From Candidatus Sifarchaeum subterraneum (lineage in GTDB: Archaea > Asgardarchaeota > Sifarchaeia > Sifarchaeales > Sifarchaeaceae): a stretch of 25,245 bases of DNA. The notes under the pieces are model-generated. The model was not told where the DNA came from. It worked only from the letters and a program-made list of their open reading frames with translations, and did no database searches. The number at the start of each line of letters is the position of its first letter. The stretch's first letter is position 1. This document shows positions 8,349 to 16,362 of this stretch, one piece after another. The stretch spans positions 1-25,245 of the forward strand of contig JAECRX010000006.1 of NCBI GenBank assembly GCA_016292335.1. The letters run 5' to 3'. Position numbers and translations under genes: made by a program.

Positions 8349-9821
8349 ATGAAAATTCTAACTATTGGGAATGGAAGTAGGGAACATAGCATAGTAGAAA
8401 GTTTGGCAATAAGTAATATCGAACCTGTGATTTTCAATATTGGGTCTCTTATAAATCCAGGTATCTTGGAGCTCTGTGAGAAATCAGGTGGAAAAGTAGT
8501 TAGAAGTGATCCAAACGATCCTAAGAAGGTTGTCGAAATAGCAGAAAGTATTTCTCCTGATTTTGCGATTATCGGCCCAGAGGAACCGCAGTTCCATGGT
8601 GTTCCAGATGCACTTTTGGATGCAGGTATAGCAACGGTTGGCGCTACAGCAAACTGTTCAATGATTGAAAGAAGTAAAGCCTGGATGAGACGATTAATGT
8701 TCAAATATAAAATTGTTGGTCGTTTACGTTTCAAATCGTTCACAAGTGTGGAAGAAGCAATTGCTTATATCAATGCTTATGCGGAATCAATTGTCTTAAA
8801 GCCTGCAAGACAATCTGGAGGAAAAGGAGTAAGAGTAATCAGTGATCTGCAAGAATATTTGAAGAAAGAAAAAAGGGCTGTTAAGGAAAAACATGCAAAA
8901 TATTTAATTGAAAAACATATGAAGCCTTATTCAGACATTGATGATAAGATCTTGATTGAAGAAAAAGTCAGTGGTACAGAATACACATTGCAGTGTTTTT
9001 CCGATGGTCATAGTGTCATACCCACACCACTTGTTCAAGACAATAAACCCGCATTCGATGGGGATTTGGGCCCTGAAACTGGGGGGATGGGATGTTGTTC
9101 TTATAGAGATACACTTCCTTTCATCACTAAAGAGGAAGTTGACGATTCTCTAAAAATCATTAAACAATCTGTAGATGCAATACAGAAAGAGACAGATGAA
9201 AAATATAAAGGTATTATCGCTGGCCAGATGATGTTAACTTCTCTTTGGGGTCCAACTCTGATTGAATTCTACTCACGTTTCGGTGATCCAGAAGGTGTCA
9301 ATGTGTTGCCTATCATGAAAACTGATTTTGTCGAAGTCTGTGAGGCAATTATCTCTGAGAAGTTAAACAAAATTAAAATTGAATTTGAAGATCAAGCAAC
9401 AGTTGTAAAAGCAATTGCCCCACGGGGATATCCTGACTATCGTGACCTAGCAAAAGGGCATCCTATATCTGTAGATCTTAAGCTACTGGAAAAGTATGGG
9501 GTGAGGCCCTATTATGGTTCAATTGATGTTGTCAATGGCTCATGGATTACCGGAGGAAGTAGGTCAATAGAATTATTTGCTAAAAGAGATACAATTGAAG
9601 AAGCTAATGAAGCTACAGAACGATGCATCCCAGCAGCAAAGTTACTAGATGGCCACCAGTTATTCCATAGAAGCGATATTGGAAGTAAAGAACGGTTACT
9701 CGTTGAAGCAGATAAAGCCAATCTGGCTAGAGAAATCTATCTATATCGTAAAGAACATAACTTAATTGGAAGAAAAGTTGATTGGATTCCGTTAAGAGGC
9801 AAAATTGAATATAAAGGCTAA
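8349..9821 (+). CDS. purD: Phosphoribosylamine-glycine ligase (GAR synthetase)
   Basis: ATP-grasp ligase that joins phosphoribosylamine and glycine into GAR, step two of the pathway. Seen: N-terminal GNGSREHSIVESL, IIGPEEPQFHGVPDAL, the ATP-grasp lysine region IVLKPARQSGGKGV, FDGDLGPETGGMG, and the metal-binding end of the fold FYSRFGDPEGVNVLP. At 490 residues it is longer than bacterial PurD (about 430), with insertions such as ERSKAWMRRLM in the central domain. This resembles the longer archaeal form as I recall it. Start ATG 8349 follows GGAGAG at 8336-8341 with a suitable gap, and gives the expected MKILTIGNGSREH N-terminus. It lies 4 nt after the second purF, so the unstable product of PurF is used by the next enzyme encoded. 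Confidence 0.95.
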   Translation: MKILTIGNGSREHSIVESLAISNIEPVIFNIGSLINPGILELCEKSGGKVVRSDPNDPKKVVEIAESISPDFAIIGPEEPQFHGVPDALLDAGIATVGATANCSMIERSKAWMRRLMFKYKIVGRLRFKSFTSVEEAIAYINAYAESIVLKPARQSGGKGVRVISDLQEYLKKEKRAVKEKHAKYLIEKHMKPYSDIDDKILIEEKVSGTEYTLQCFSDGHSVIPTPLVQDNKPAFDGDLGPETGGMGCCSYRDTLPFITKEEVDDSLKIIKQSVDAIQKETDEKYKGIIAGQMMLTSLWGPTLIEFYSRFGDPEGVNVLPIMKTDFVEVCEAIISEKLNKIKIEFEDQATVVKAIAPRGYPDYRDLAKGHPISVDLKLLEKYGVRPYYGSIDVVNGSWITGGSRSIELFAKRDTIEEANEATERCIPAAKLLDGHQLFHRSDIGSKERLLVEADKANLAREIYLYRKEHNLIGRKVDWIPLRGKIEYKG

Positions 9822-9826
9822 CTCTC

Positions 9827-10444
9827 ATGAAAAGGTTGGCTATTCTTGCATCAGGACGTGGATCCAATTTTCAAGCTATTTTGGATTCCATAAAAGCGGG
9901 CAAAATAAAGGCTAAAGTCGCGGTACTATTTAGCAATAATCCTAATGCTAAGGCTTTAGAACGTGCAAAGAAGGAGGGAATCTCCACAGAGTGTATTGAT
10001 TCAAAACCCTACAAAAATAAACGCACAGAATATGACTTAAAAGTAATGGAGGTTCTTCACAAATATGAGGTGGATTATGTCCTTTTAGCGGGGTATATGC
10101 GCATTCTAAGTCCCACTTTTGTAAACGCGTATAAAAATCGTATTCTCAATATTCATCCTTCTTTATTACCTGCTTTTCCCGGTATAAATGCACAAAAACA
10201 AGCATTTGATTATGGGGTAAAATTTACGGGTTGTACAGTTCATTTTGTCAATAATGTAGTCGATGGTGGACCTATCATAACTCAAACCGTTGTTCCTGTT
10301 TATGAAAATGATACTGTTGAGACATTAACCGATCGGATTTTAAAAGAAGAACACAAACTTTATCCTGAAGTAGTACGTCTTCTGATTGAAGGTAGATTAA
10401 AAGTTGTCGGACGCGAAGTTATCATTTTACCACCGAAGCGTTAA
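9827..10444 (+). CDS. purN: GAR transformylase (formyltetrahydrofolate-dependent)
   Basis: Transfers a formyl group from 10-formyltetrahydrofolate to GAR, giving FGAR. Seen: N-terminal LASGRGSNFQAILD, which binds the phosphate of GAR, the catalytic NIHPSLLPAFPG (Asn, His), and VHFVNNVVDGGPIITQ with the catalytic Asp. The length of 205 residues is typical. Presence of PurN rather than the formate-using PurT implies that formyl-tetrahydrofolate, or a close pterin analogue, is available in this organism (inference). The gene starts 5 nt after the purD stop, with no clear ribosome binding site, so it is probably coupled to purD. Confidence 0.95.
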   Translation: MKRLAILASGRGSNFQAILDSIKAGKIKAKVAVLFSNNPNAKALERAKKEGISTECIDSKPYKNKRTEYDLKVMEVLHKYEVDYVLLAGYMRILSPTFVNAYKNRILNIHPSLLPAFPGINAQKQAFDYGVKFTGCTVHFVNNVVDGGPIITQTVVPVYENDTVETLTDRILKEEHKLYPEVVRLLIEGRLKVVGREVIILPPKR

Positions 10445-10476
10445 AATGCATGACAAAAAAAAGGAGATGATTAACA

Positions 10477-10860
10477 ATAATTTCAATTGTTATGGGCAGC
10501 AAAAGTGATATGGATATTGCTAAAAAGGCAGAAAACATCCTAGACGAGCATGGGGTTCCATACGAGACGGTCATACTCAGTGCTCACAGAGAACCAGAAA
10601 AACTTAGAGAATACATTCAATCAACAGAGTCAAAAATTTTTATCGCAATTGCCGGACTCTCCGCAGCTTTACCCGGTTTTATCGCTTCTCACACAGAAAA
10701 GCCAGTAATCGGTGTTCCAGTTTCTGTCAAATTGGGGGGATTAGATGCCCTGCTTTCAATTATACAAATGCCTAGTGGAGTTCCAGTGGCTTGTGTAGGG
10801 ATTGATAACGGGGTAAATGCCGCTTTATTGGCATTAAGAATTTTGGGTGTAAAAAAATGA
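10477..10860 (+). CDS. purE: AIR carboxylase / N5-CAIR mutase PurE, probable non-canonical start
   Basis: Makes CAIR from AIR or N5-CAIR. Seen: IVMGSKSDMD, LSAHREPEKL, AIAGLSAALPGF, GVPVSVKLGGLDALLSIIQMPSG and NAALLALRIL. The first ATG in frame is at 10492, but that Met is the conserved internal Met of the VMGSKSD motif. Starting there would remove the first beta-strand. The frame upstream encodes TIISIV, the expected strand, back to a TGA at 10468-10470, with no ATG, GTG or TTG. A ribosome binding site GGAGATGA (10463-10470) lies 6 nt before ATA 10477 and 9 nt before ATT 10480, so I place the start at ATA (127 residues). An assembly indel is the alternative. No purK is in the window, so it may use CO2 directly (class II); the motif AGLSAALPG fits archaeal PurE. 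Confidence 0.85.
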   Translation: MISIVMGSKSDMDIAKKAENILDEHGVPYETVILSAHREPEKLREYIQSTESKIFIAIAGLSAALPGFIASHTEKPVIGVPVSVKLGGLDALLSIIQMPSGVPVACVGIDNGVNAALLALRILGVKK

Positions 10861-11828
10861 GATATGCAGATGCTGGAGTTGATATAGAAAAAGAAAAGGA
10901 AATTGTGGGGCTAATAGGAAAACTAGTAACAAGAACATATAGATACAGGGATGGTAAAATTGGAGAATTAGTTGGAAAATATGGACATTATGCCTCGCTA
11001 ATTAAAATCACTAAAGATCAAGCATTAGCGTTACATGTTGATGGTGTTGGCACTAAAGTCTTAATTGCGCAATTTTTGAATAAATATGATACAATTGGTA
11101 TCGATTGTGTAGCTATGAATGTCAACGACTTGATCTGCATTGGTGCAACTCCTATCTGTATGCTTGATTACATTGCTGTCGAAAAACTTGATTCAAGAGT
11201 TATTGAAGAAATTTTCAAGGGTTTACTGAAAGGTGCGGAAGAAGCGGGAATCATGCTGGCAGGAGGAGAAACAGCAACTATGCCTGATGTCATCAAAGGT
11301 TTTGATCTTGCAGGGATGGGAATTGGCATTGTTGAGCTGAATAAAGTTATTTCTGGCGAAAAAATGAAACCTGGTGACGTTGTAATTGGTTTAGAAAGTA
11401 GTGGTATACATAGCAACGGATTAAGTCTCGCGAGAAAAGTTCTACCTCTTGAAGAATATGCCGAAGAGTTATTAACCCCAACCAAAATCTATGTTTCTGA
11501 AGTGCTTGAAACCATCCTAAATGTAGATGTTCATGGTCTTGCGCATATTACGGGGGGAGCATTTACCAAATTGAGTAGGATTGGCAATTATGCAGATGTT
11601 GGTTTTAGACTCAAGTTGCCTGATGAACGGCCTAGTATTTTTGATTCAATTCAGTCATTTGGTAATGTTTCGCCGGATGAAATGAGGAAAACATTCAATC
11701 TAGGAATCGGTTTTTGTATAATCGTTGATAAAAAAGATAAAGAATATGTAATGGATATTTGTAGTTCAAAAACATTTGAAATAGGTGAAATTATCAAAGG
11801 AAAAGGTGTAAAATTTGTAGACAGTTGA
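10857..11828 (+). CDS. purM: AIR synthetase (phosphoribosylformylglycinamidine cyclo-ligase)
   Basis: ATP-dependent ring closure of FGAM to AIR; same superfamily as PurL. Seen: N-terminal YADAGVDI, the segment HVDGVGTKVLIAQ near 61-73, GIDCVAMNVNDLICIGATP near 81-99, LAGGETATMPDV, IGLESSGIHSNGLSLAR, and HITGGAFTKLSRI, in the usual order. The length of 323 residues is typical. Its ATG overlaps the purE stop (ATGA), indicating translational coupling. It is the last gene of the unbroken pur operon; the following 160 nt hold no gene, and the next frame is a small membrane protein. Confidence 0.96.
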   Translation: MRYADAGVDIEKEKEIVGLIGKLVTRTYRYRDGKIGELVGKYGHYASLIKITKDQALALHVDGVGTKVLIAQFLNKYDTIGIDCVAMNVNDLICIGATPICMLDYIAVEKLDSRVIEEIFKGLLKGAEEAGIMLAGGETATMPDVIKGFDLAGMGIGIVELNKVISGEKMKPGDVVIGLESSGIHSNGLSLARKVLPLEEYAEELLTPTKIYVSEVLETILNVDVHGLAHITGGAFTKLSRIGNYADVGFRLKLPDERPSIFDSIQSFGNVSPDEMRKTFNLGIGFCIIVDKKDKEYVMDICSSKTFEIGEIIKGKGVKFVDS

Positions 11829-11989
11829 GATTAAATCTTAGCCCCTCCTCCATATATGTAGATACGGCTGGAGATGTTACCAAAAAGACTATTCGAAGAT
11901 ACATGGCACTGCAAAAACAAATGGTGATTTATACGAACGTTTTCCGCTGGGTTTTAATAATTTTTTAGTTACATGCGTTTGGTGATAAC

Positions 11990-12286
11990 TTGTTTATTAT
12001 TTATCAGTTAGCGAATTTATTTGCCAACGAAACATCTGATGATGCAATTGAAAAGACACGCATCTTTTGGGAGCATATCCTTCAACTTCCCACAACAGTG
12101 AAAATATGGATTGGTTCAGCACTTGAATTTTTCATTTATGTGGGATTCATTTGTTCGTCAGTAATGTTTTTAATAGGTATTATTGGAATGACAACAGATA
12201 TGATTAATTATCACACTGCAAAAAAGTATTTGATAAATAGTGTCATACTCTTCTTCTTTGTTAGTTTTTTCTACATTACAACTTAG
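11990..12286 (+). CDS. Small membrane protein of unknown function
   Basis: I do not recognise the family. The 98-residue frame starts at TTG, with GGTGA at 11981-11985 only 4 nt upstream. No other in-frame start lies nearby. The N-terminal 40 residues are polar and amphipathic. A hydrophobic segment at about 44-66 and a second at about 81-97 look like membrane helices, separated by a short loop with His and Lys. The protein ends right after the second helix. It lies between purM and purB on the same strand, but gaps of 160 and 330 nt suggest its own transcript. No transporter signature is seen. Confidence 0.5.
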   Translation: MFIIYQLANLFANETSDDAIEKTRIFWEHILQLPTTVKIWIGSALEFFIYVGFICSSVMFLIGIIGMTTDMINYHTAKKYLINSVILFFFVSFFYITT

Positions 12287-12618
12287 CCCTAAATTTTCTT
12301 TAGTTCAAATGAAAAAGTTGCAGAAAGCTTCTTCTTTATAAGATATGAAGACATCACTTGAAAAGGTTGAAATATTCAAAAAGAGTCCTATTTGCCAAAA
12401 AAACTTTCCTTTTGCTAAACTTATAGACCTGCGAATTATGGTTTTTTAGCCCTCTCTCAAGTGTAGGATAACATATTCATCGAAAAACAATTTTAAGCTA
12501 CTCAAAATGACTGTTTATCGGAACTTTAAGTAAGTGGGACTTCTTGCAAAGCTTTGATGAAAAGTATAGGAATTTCTCAAAGAATCAAAAACACTGTTGA
12601 GTTTTGGAGGCATTTTAA
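12287..12618. other. Intergenic, AT-rich, no gene seen
   Basis: This spacer holds no open frame that I would call. It has several A/T tracts that could act as promoter or terminator for the small genes on either side. The only clear signal is a strong GGAGG at 12606-12610 that serves the next small frame. Confidence 0.4.
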
Positions 12619-12783
12619 TTGAGCATATCACAAATAGAAGAATTAAAGAAAATATTTACTAAAATGGCTCTTAATGATTTGTTGGAAGTCAATTCATTAT
12701 TAACTAACATGATCTCCGAAAGGTTGGTTGGAAAAATCAAAATAGAAAGAAAGAAAATTGAAAAAACAGAATTCAAGTATTGA
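12619..12783 (+). CDS. Small hypothetical protein, 54 residues
   Basis: A short frame starting at TTG, with a full GGAGG at 12606-12610 and 8 nt spacing, one of the best ribosome binding sites in the window. The protein begins MSISQIEELKKIF, has a central Leu-rich helical stretch (NDLLEVNSLLTNMISERL), and ends in a Lys/Glu-rich tail. It has no membrane segment, no Cys and no known motif. The composition (purine-rich coding strand, charged amphipathic helix) fits a real small protein, perhaps a helical adaptor or nucleic-acid-binding peptide (speculative). It lies 69 nt upstream of purB on the same strand and may share its transcript. Confidence 0.5.
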   Translation: MSISQIEELKKIFTKMALNDLLEVNSLLTNMISERLVGKIKIERKKIEKTEFKY

Positions 12784-12852
12784 AGAATAAAAAATACTAA
12801 AAAATTAACATAATTCTTTACTAGATCAAATTGACCTTCAAAGGTGGTTCTT

Positions 12853-14199
12853 TTGGCTATAACTCGTTACTCTTTTCCCGAAATGAGGAACATCTTTGAA
12901 GAAGAAAATAAACTTCAATTAATGCTACGTGTTGAAGCGGCTTTGGTAAAAGCTCATGCAACGGTAGGAAATATCCCTGAAACTATGGCAGGAAAAATTG
13001 TAAAAGAAATAACAGAAAAAGCGTCCATTGAATATGTGAAATTGAAAAGAGTTAAAGAAATAGAGCGTGAAATAAAACATGACACTATGGCGATGGTAAA
13101 GGCCTTATCTGAAGTATGTAGCGAGGAAACAGCCAAATATATCCATTTTGGAGCTACGGCCAATGATATCACAGATACTGCCCTTGCTCTACAACTTAAA
13201 GACGCATTAAAGATCATCCTAGAAGACTTAGACATGCTTTTAGATACTTTACTTGTTTTAGCAGAAGAACATAAAGAAACGGTCGCAATTGGACGGACGC
13301 ATGGCCAAATGGGAATTCCAATTACTTATGGGTTAAAATTTTCTGTTTGGGCAATGGAGGTCGATAGACATCGACAACGATTGAAAGAATGTTCAAAACG
13401 ACTTTTAGTTGGAAAGATGTCGGGAGCAACTGGAACTGCTGCATCTTTTAGAAAAAAGGGTATTTTGATTCAAGACTATGTTATGAAAGAGTTGGGATTA
13501 ATATCTACACTTGCAACAACACAAATTATTCAAAGAGATCGCTACGCTGAGTTTCTATTAGATTTAACGCTTATTGCTATGACTTTGGAAAAAATTGGAA
13601 AAGAAATAAGAAATCTTCAAAGAACGGAAATTGGAGAAGTTGCAGAATATTTTGACATTAAGAAACAAGTTGGCTCTAGCACGATGCCTCATAAAAGAAA
13701 TCCTTTTCAGATGGAGAGAGTTTGTGGGCTTTCCCGGATAGTAAAAAGTTATTCTTATGCTTCTTTAGATAACATACCTCTATGGCATGAGCGTGACTTA
13801 ACAAATTCAGCTCCAGAACGATTAATTATTCCGCAATCATGCATTTTGATCGATTACATGCTCAAATTGACATCTAAAGTCTTGAATTCTTTGCAATTTA
13901 ATCTAGAAAACATTGAAAAAAACCTTATTTCAGATAAAAGAAATATGTCTGAATCAGTTATGATTTCACTAGTTGAAAAAGGAATGGACAGGCAGGAAGC
14001 ACACGAAATTATCAGAAAATTGGTGATTCAATCATCTATCGAAAAAGAAGATTTTGAACGACTTTTGATATCAGATGAAACAATTAGAAGATATCTAGAT
14101 GAAGAAGAAATTCGAAATGCATTAAATCCAAAAAAGTATATCGGTACTGCAATAGAGAAAACAGAATTGGTGATTGAAAGGCTCAGATCTTCTTATTAG
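12853..14199 (+). CDS. purB: Adenylosuccinate lyase
   Basis: Cleaves SAICAR to AICAR and fumarate, and adenylosuccinate to AMP and fumarate. Fumarase/aspartase superfamily: His150 in RTHGQMGIP, TEIGEVAEYF, and the signature loop GSSTMPHKRNP at 274-284, which carries the catalytic Ser. The length of 448 residues is normal. Start choice: the frame runs back to GTG 12844, but AGGTGG at 12842-12847 looks like the ribosome binding site for TTG 12853, giving MAITRYSFPEM, which fits the family N-terminus. It is separated from the pur operon by about 1 kb and two small frames, so it may be expressed independently, in line with its second role in AMP synthesis. A T6 tract at 14278-14283 could end the transcript. 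Confidence 0.94.
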   Translation: MAITRYSFPEMRNIFEEENKLQLMLRVEAALVKAHATVGNIPETMAGKIVKEITEKASIEYVKLKRVKEIEREIKHDTMAMVKALSEVCSEETAKYIHFGATANDITDTALALQLKDALKIILEDLDMLLDTLLVLAEEHKETVAIGRTHGQMGIPITYGLKFSVWAMEVDRHRQRLKECSKRLLVGKMSGATGTAASFRKKGILIQDYVMKELGLISTLATTQIIQRDRYAEFLLDLTLIAMTLEKIGKEIRNLQRTEIGEVAEYFDIKKQVGSSTMPHKRNPFQMERVCGLSRIVKSYSYASLDNIPLWHERDLTNSAPERLIIPQSCILIDYMLKLTSKVLNSLQFNLENIEKNLISDKRNMSESVMISLVEKGMDRQEAHEIIRKLVIQSSIEKEDFERLLISDETIRRYLDEEEIRNALNPKKYIGTAIEKTELVIERLRSSY

Positions 14200-14319
14200 T
14201 TCTTCTTCTTTTACCAAACTGCCTAGAAAAAGGAAAAAGGTTTTATGGACTGATTTAGTCTTTTCCACTTTCTTGAGTTTTTTCTGAAGTATTTTGATGA
14301 ATTCGTAAATAATCACTTA

Positions 14320-14838
14320 CTATTTAAATCTGAGATGCGCCTTTTCAGGTAGAAGTGATAACACCATTTTTATAGTGTGCTTTTCTGGATGAGAATGATT
14401 AGTTGACAAGGTTTCTGGAGTAAAACCGAGTTTGATATAAAAAATCTTTGCGGGAATATTTGATGGCCGGACATATATGAAAATTTCATTACAACCCTTT
14501 TTTTTAAAAAATTCAATAGATTCTTTTGCAAGTAATGTTCCAACTTTTTGTCTTCGATATTGAGGATGAACTGCAAAAGAACTAATATATCCTGTCCTAT
14601 GTGTTATTCTCAAATTTGTGCACGCTATTAGAAGATCCTCTTTTTCAATAACCAACCAATTTGATAATGGAGACTCCAGACCTCTCTCAACATATTGTTT
14701 CATTTCCCAATGTGTCTTTTCACTCAATGAATTGAATGAGTTTTTTAAAATGTAAATTACTTGATTCAAATCAGTATTGGGATTATAATCTCTAATTAGT
14801 TTGTTGTTAGTATATACAGAAAATATAATAATCACCAA
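14320..14838 (-). CDS. GNAT-family N-acetyltransferase
   Basis: Acetyl-CoA-dependent acetyltransferase of the GNAT fold; substrate unknown. Seen: the core strand ISSFAVHPQYRRQKVGTLLAKESIEFF, with the acetyl-CoA pyrophosphate loop RRQKVG, then IYVRPSNIPAKIFYIKLGFTPE, the C-terminal GNAT motif with the Asn and Tyr commonly used near the active site. The whole length of 172 residues fits a single GNAT domain. Start: TTG 14838 or GTG 14835; no ATG lies in the first 40 codons and no ribosome binding site precedes it, so a nearly leaderless transcript is possible. On its strand, TTAAATAT near 14886-14893 is a TATA-like box about 50 nt upstream. It is convergent with purB and divergent from pelota. 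It could acetylate protein N-termini (RimI-like) or small amines; the sequence does not decide. Confidence 0.85.
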   Translation of the reverse strand: MVIIIFSVYTNNKLIRDYNPNTDLNQVIYILKNSFNSLSEKTHWEMKQYVERGLESPLSNWLVIEKEDLLIACTNLRITHRTGYISSFAVHPQYRRQKVGTLLAKESIEFFKKKGCNEIFIYVRPSNIPAKIFYIKLGFTPETLSTNHSHPEKHTIKMVLSLLPEKAHLRFK

Positions 14839-15134
14839 TTTTCTTTTCTACTGATGATACAATGCAATTTGATATTTTTTGGGGATATTTAATAGTTTTC
14901 ACAAGTTTCTGCATTTTAAAACATCAAAAACTTTTTTGTTGCGCCTAGAAATCGATACGGATTTATTTGATTTTCTAAGATTTCTATATTGATTAGCGAC
15001 ATGAAGAATAAAAACATCGATTTATTATTAACATCTAACAAAACATTTCTAATCTATACAGACGTGAATCACATAACTGCTAACAAAACAATTAACTTGA
15101 TGTTTCTCTTCTATTGTTTCTGGTGGTGGAGCAG

Positions 15135-16229
15135 GTGAAAATTACCAGAGAAAATTTGAGAAAAAATGAAATTACGCTAGTTCCAGAAAGCCTTGATGAT
15201 TTATATCTACTTTACAACATCATCTCACCAGGAGATCATATTTACGGGAAAACTCTTCGTAGAATCAAGAAATCAAAAGAAGAGGGACGTGCAGATAAGG
15301 GCGAAAGAATACCTGTTTATCTAGGAATAGAGACGGAAGAAAGCACCTTTCATGAATATGCCGACTGGCTAAGAATAAAAGGAATAATCATCCATGGTCC
15401 AGAAGATCTTGTCTCTTTAGGTTCATACCATACTTTTAACATCAAAGCTGGTAAACAACTGAAAATAAGAAAGGATGAGTGGAAAGAATATGAACTTAAG
15501 CGACTAGATGAAGCTTCTAAAAAATCCGAAAGACCAGAACTAGTTATTGTCTCAATTGATATCGGCGAAAGTTGTATAGTTTCACTTAGTGAATTCAGAC
15601 AAAAAACACATTTTCACATCGTAGAAAGTATTCCTAGAAAATCAGCTGCTCCAGCCCAGTATGAAAAAGTCCTAAGAGAATTTTTTGGCGAAGTCCTCAG
15701 GGCATTAAAACAAGTTATTGAATCTGAAAAAACGACTGCAATAATTGTCGCTGGACCAGGATTTACACCCTCCAACTTTTTGAAATTCATTAAAACCAAA
15801 GAACCAAATCTCTCAGAAAAAATAATCTTGGAAAATGCAAGCACTGGTGGCCCAACTGGAGTTCAAGAAGTTTTGAAAAAAGGAATTCCCGAAAAAATCG
15901 CTGGAGAACAGAGAATAATAAAAGAAATAAAACTTTTAGAAGAATTTATGAAAAGACTAGGAAAAGATGAAAGAACAGTAGCTTACGGTGAAGGGAATGT
16001 GGAAAAAGCACTTGATTTTGGAGCAATAGATACTTTAATCATCGCGGACACCTTTCTGAAAACAAGGGACATTGAGAGAAGGGAAAAAATTGATACATTG
16101 CTCAAGAGAGTGGAAGAAATGGGTGGGAAGTCAATTATTTTTAGTACACAACACCCCGCAGGTAAACAGGTTTTAGGTCTTGGTGGAATTATTGCTCTTC
16201 TGAGGTTTCCTGTTTATCTACAGGCTTAA
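15135..16229 (+). CDS. pelA: Pelota homologue, archaeal ribosome-rescue factor (aPelota)
   Basis: Recognises stalled ribosomes with an empty A site; with aEF1A and ABCE1 it splits them (known for the family). Seen: N-terminal Sm-like domain with LVPESLDDLYLLYNIISPGD near 15-34 and VYLGIETEESTFHEYADWLRIKG; central eRF1-2-like domain with FGEVLRALK and IIVAGPGFTPSNFLKFIK; C-terminal eRF1-3-like domain with VAYGEGNVEKALDFGAIDTLIIAD and the GGIIALLRFPV end. No GGQ peptide-release motif is present, as expected for Pelota rather than eRF1. Start choice: the frame extends to TTG 15114, but GTG 15135 with GGTGG/GGAG just upstream gives MKITRENLRK, the usual N-terminus (364 residues). It is convergent with dnaG; a CTCCT-TTTT-AGGAG hairpin at 16272-16285 may end its transcript. 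Confidence 0.93.
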   Translation: MKITRENLRKNEITLVPESLDDLYLLYNIISPGDHIYGKTLRRIKKSKEEGRADKGERIPVYLGIETEESTFHEYADWLRIKGIIIHGPEDLVSLGSYHTFNIKAGKQLKIRKDEWKEYELKRLDEASKKSERPELVIVSIDIGESCIVSLSEFRQKTHFHIVESIPRKSAAPAQYEKVLREFFGEVLRALKQVIESEKTTAIIVAGPGFTPSNFLKFIKTKEPNLSEKIILENASTGGPTGVQEVLKKGIPEKIAGEQRIIKEIKLLEEFMKRLGKDERTVAYGEGNVEKALDFGAIDTLIIADTFLKTRDIERREKIDTLLKRVEEMGGKSIIFSTQHPAGKQVLGLGGIIALLRFPVYLQA

Positions 16230-16271
16230 CGTAAGGATATTTACCAAAAAGTAGGTAAGCTTCCGACTGAC

Positions 16272-16285
16272 CTCCTTTTTAGGAG
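16272..16285 (+). terminator. Possible terminator hairpin after pelota
   Basis: A perfect 5-bp stem CTCCT/AGGAG with a TTTT loop lies 43 nt after the pelota stop, in the convergent spacer with dnaG. An 8-nt A tract on the plus strand (16310-16317) gives an oligo-T run on the minus strand, 46 nt after the dnaG stop, a plausible archaeal terminator for dnaG. Confidence 0.3.
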
Positions 16286-16362
16286 AGATCATCCCAGTTC
16301 TGTCATTATAAAAAAAATTAGAAGAAGAATTGGCGAAAACAATCGACTCAGGTAGAAATTTC

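Noticed and set aside
11840..11882. CTCCA...TGGAG with GAGATGTTACC after purM, resembling an IS-like right end
   Set aside because: Loop too large and stem only 5 bp; similarity to the other hairpins too weak to call.
14875..14889. 15-mer TTTTTTGGGGATATT also present at 24595-24609
   Set aside because: With this AT bias a few identical 15-mers are expected by chance in 25 kb; contexts differ (upstream of a GNAT gene, and a convergent spacer).
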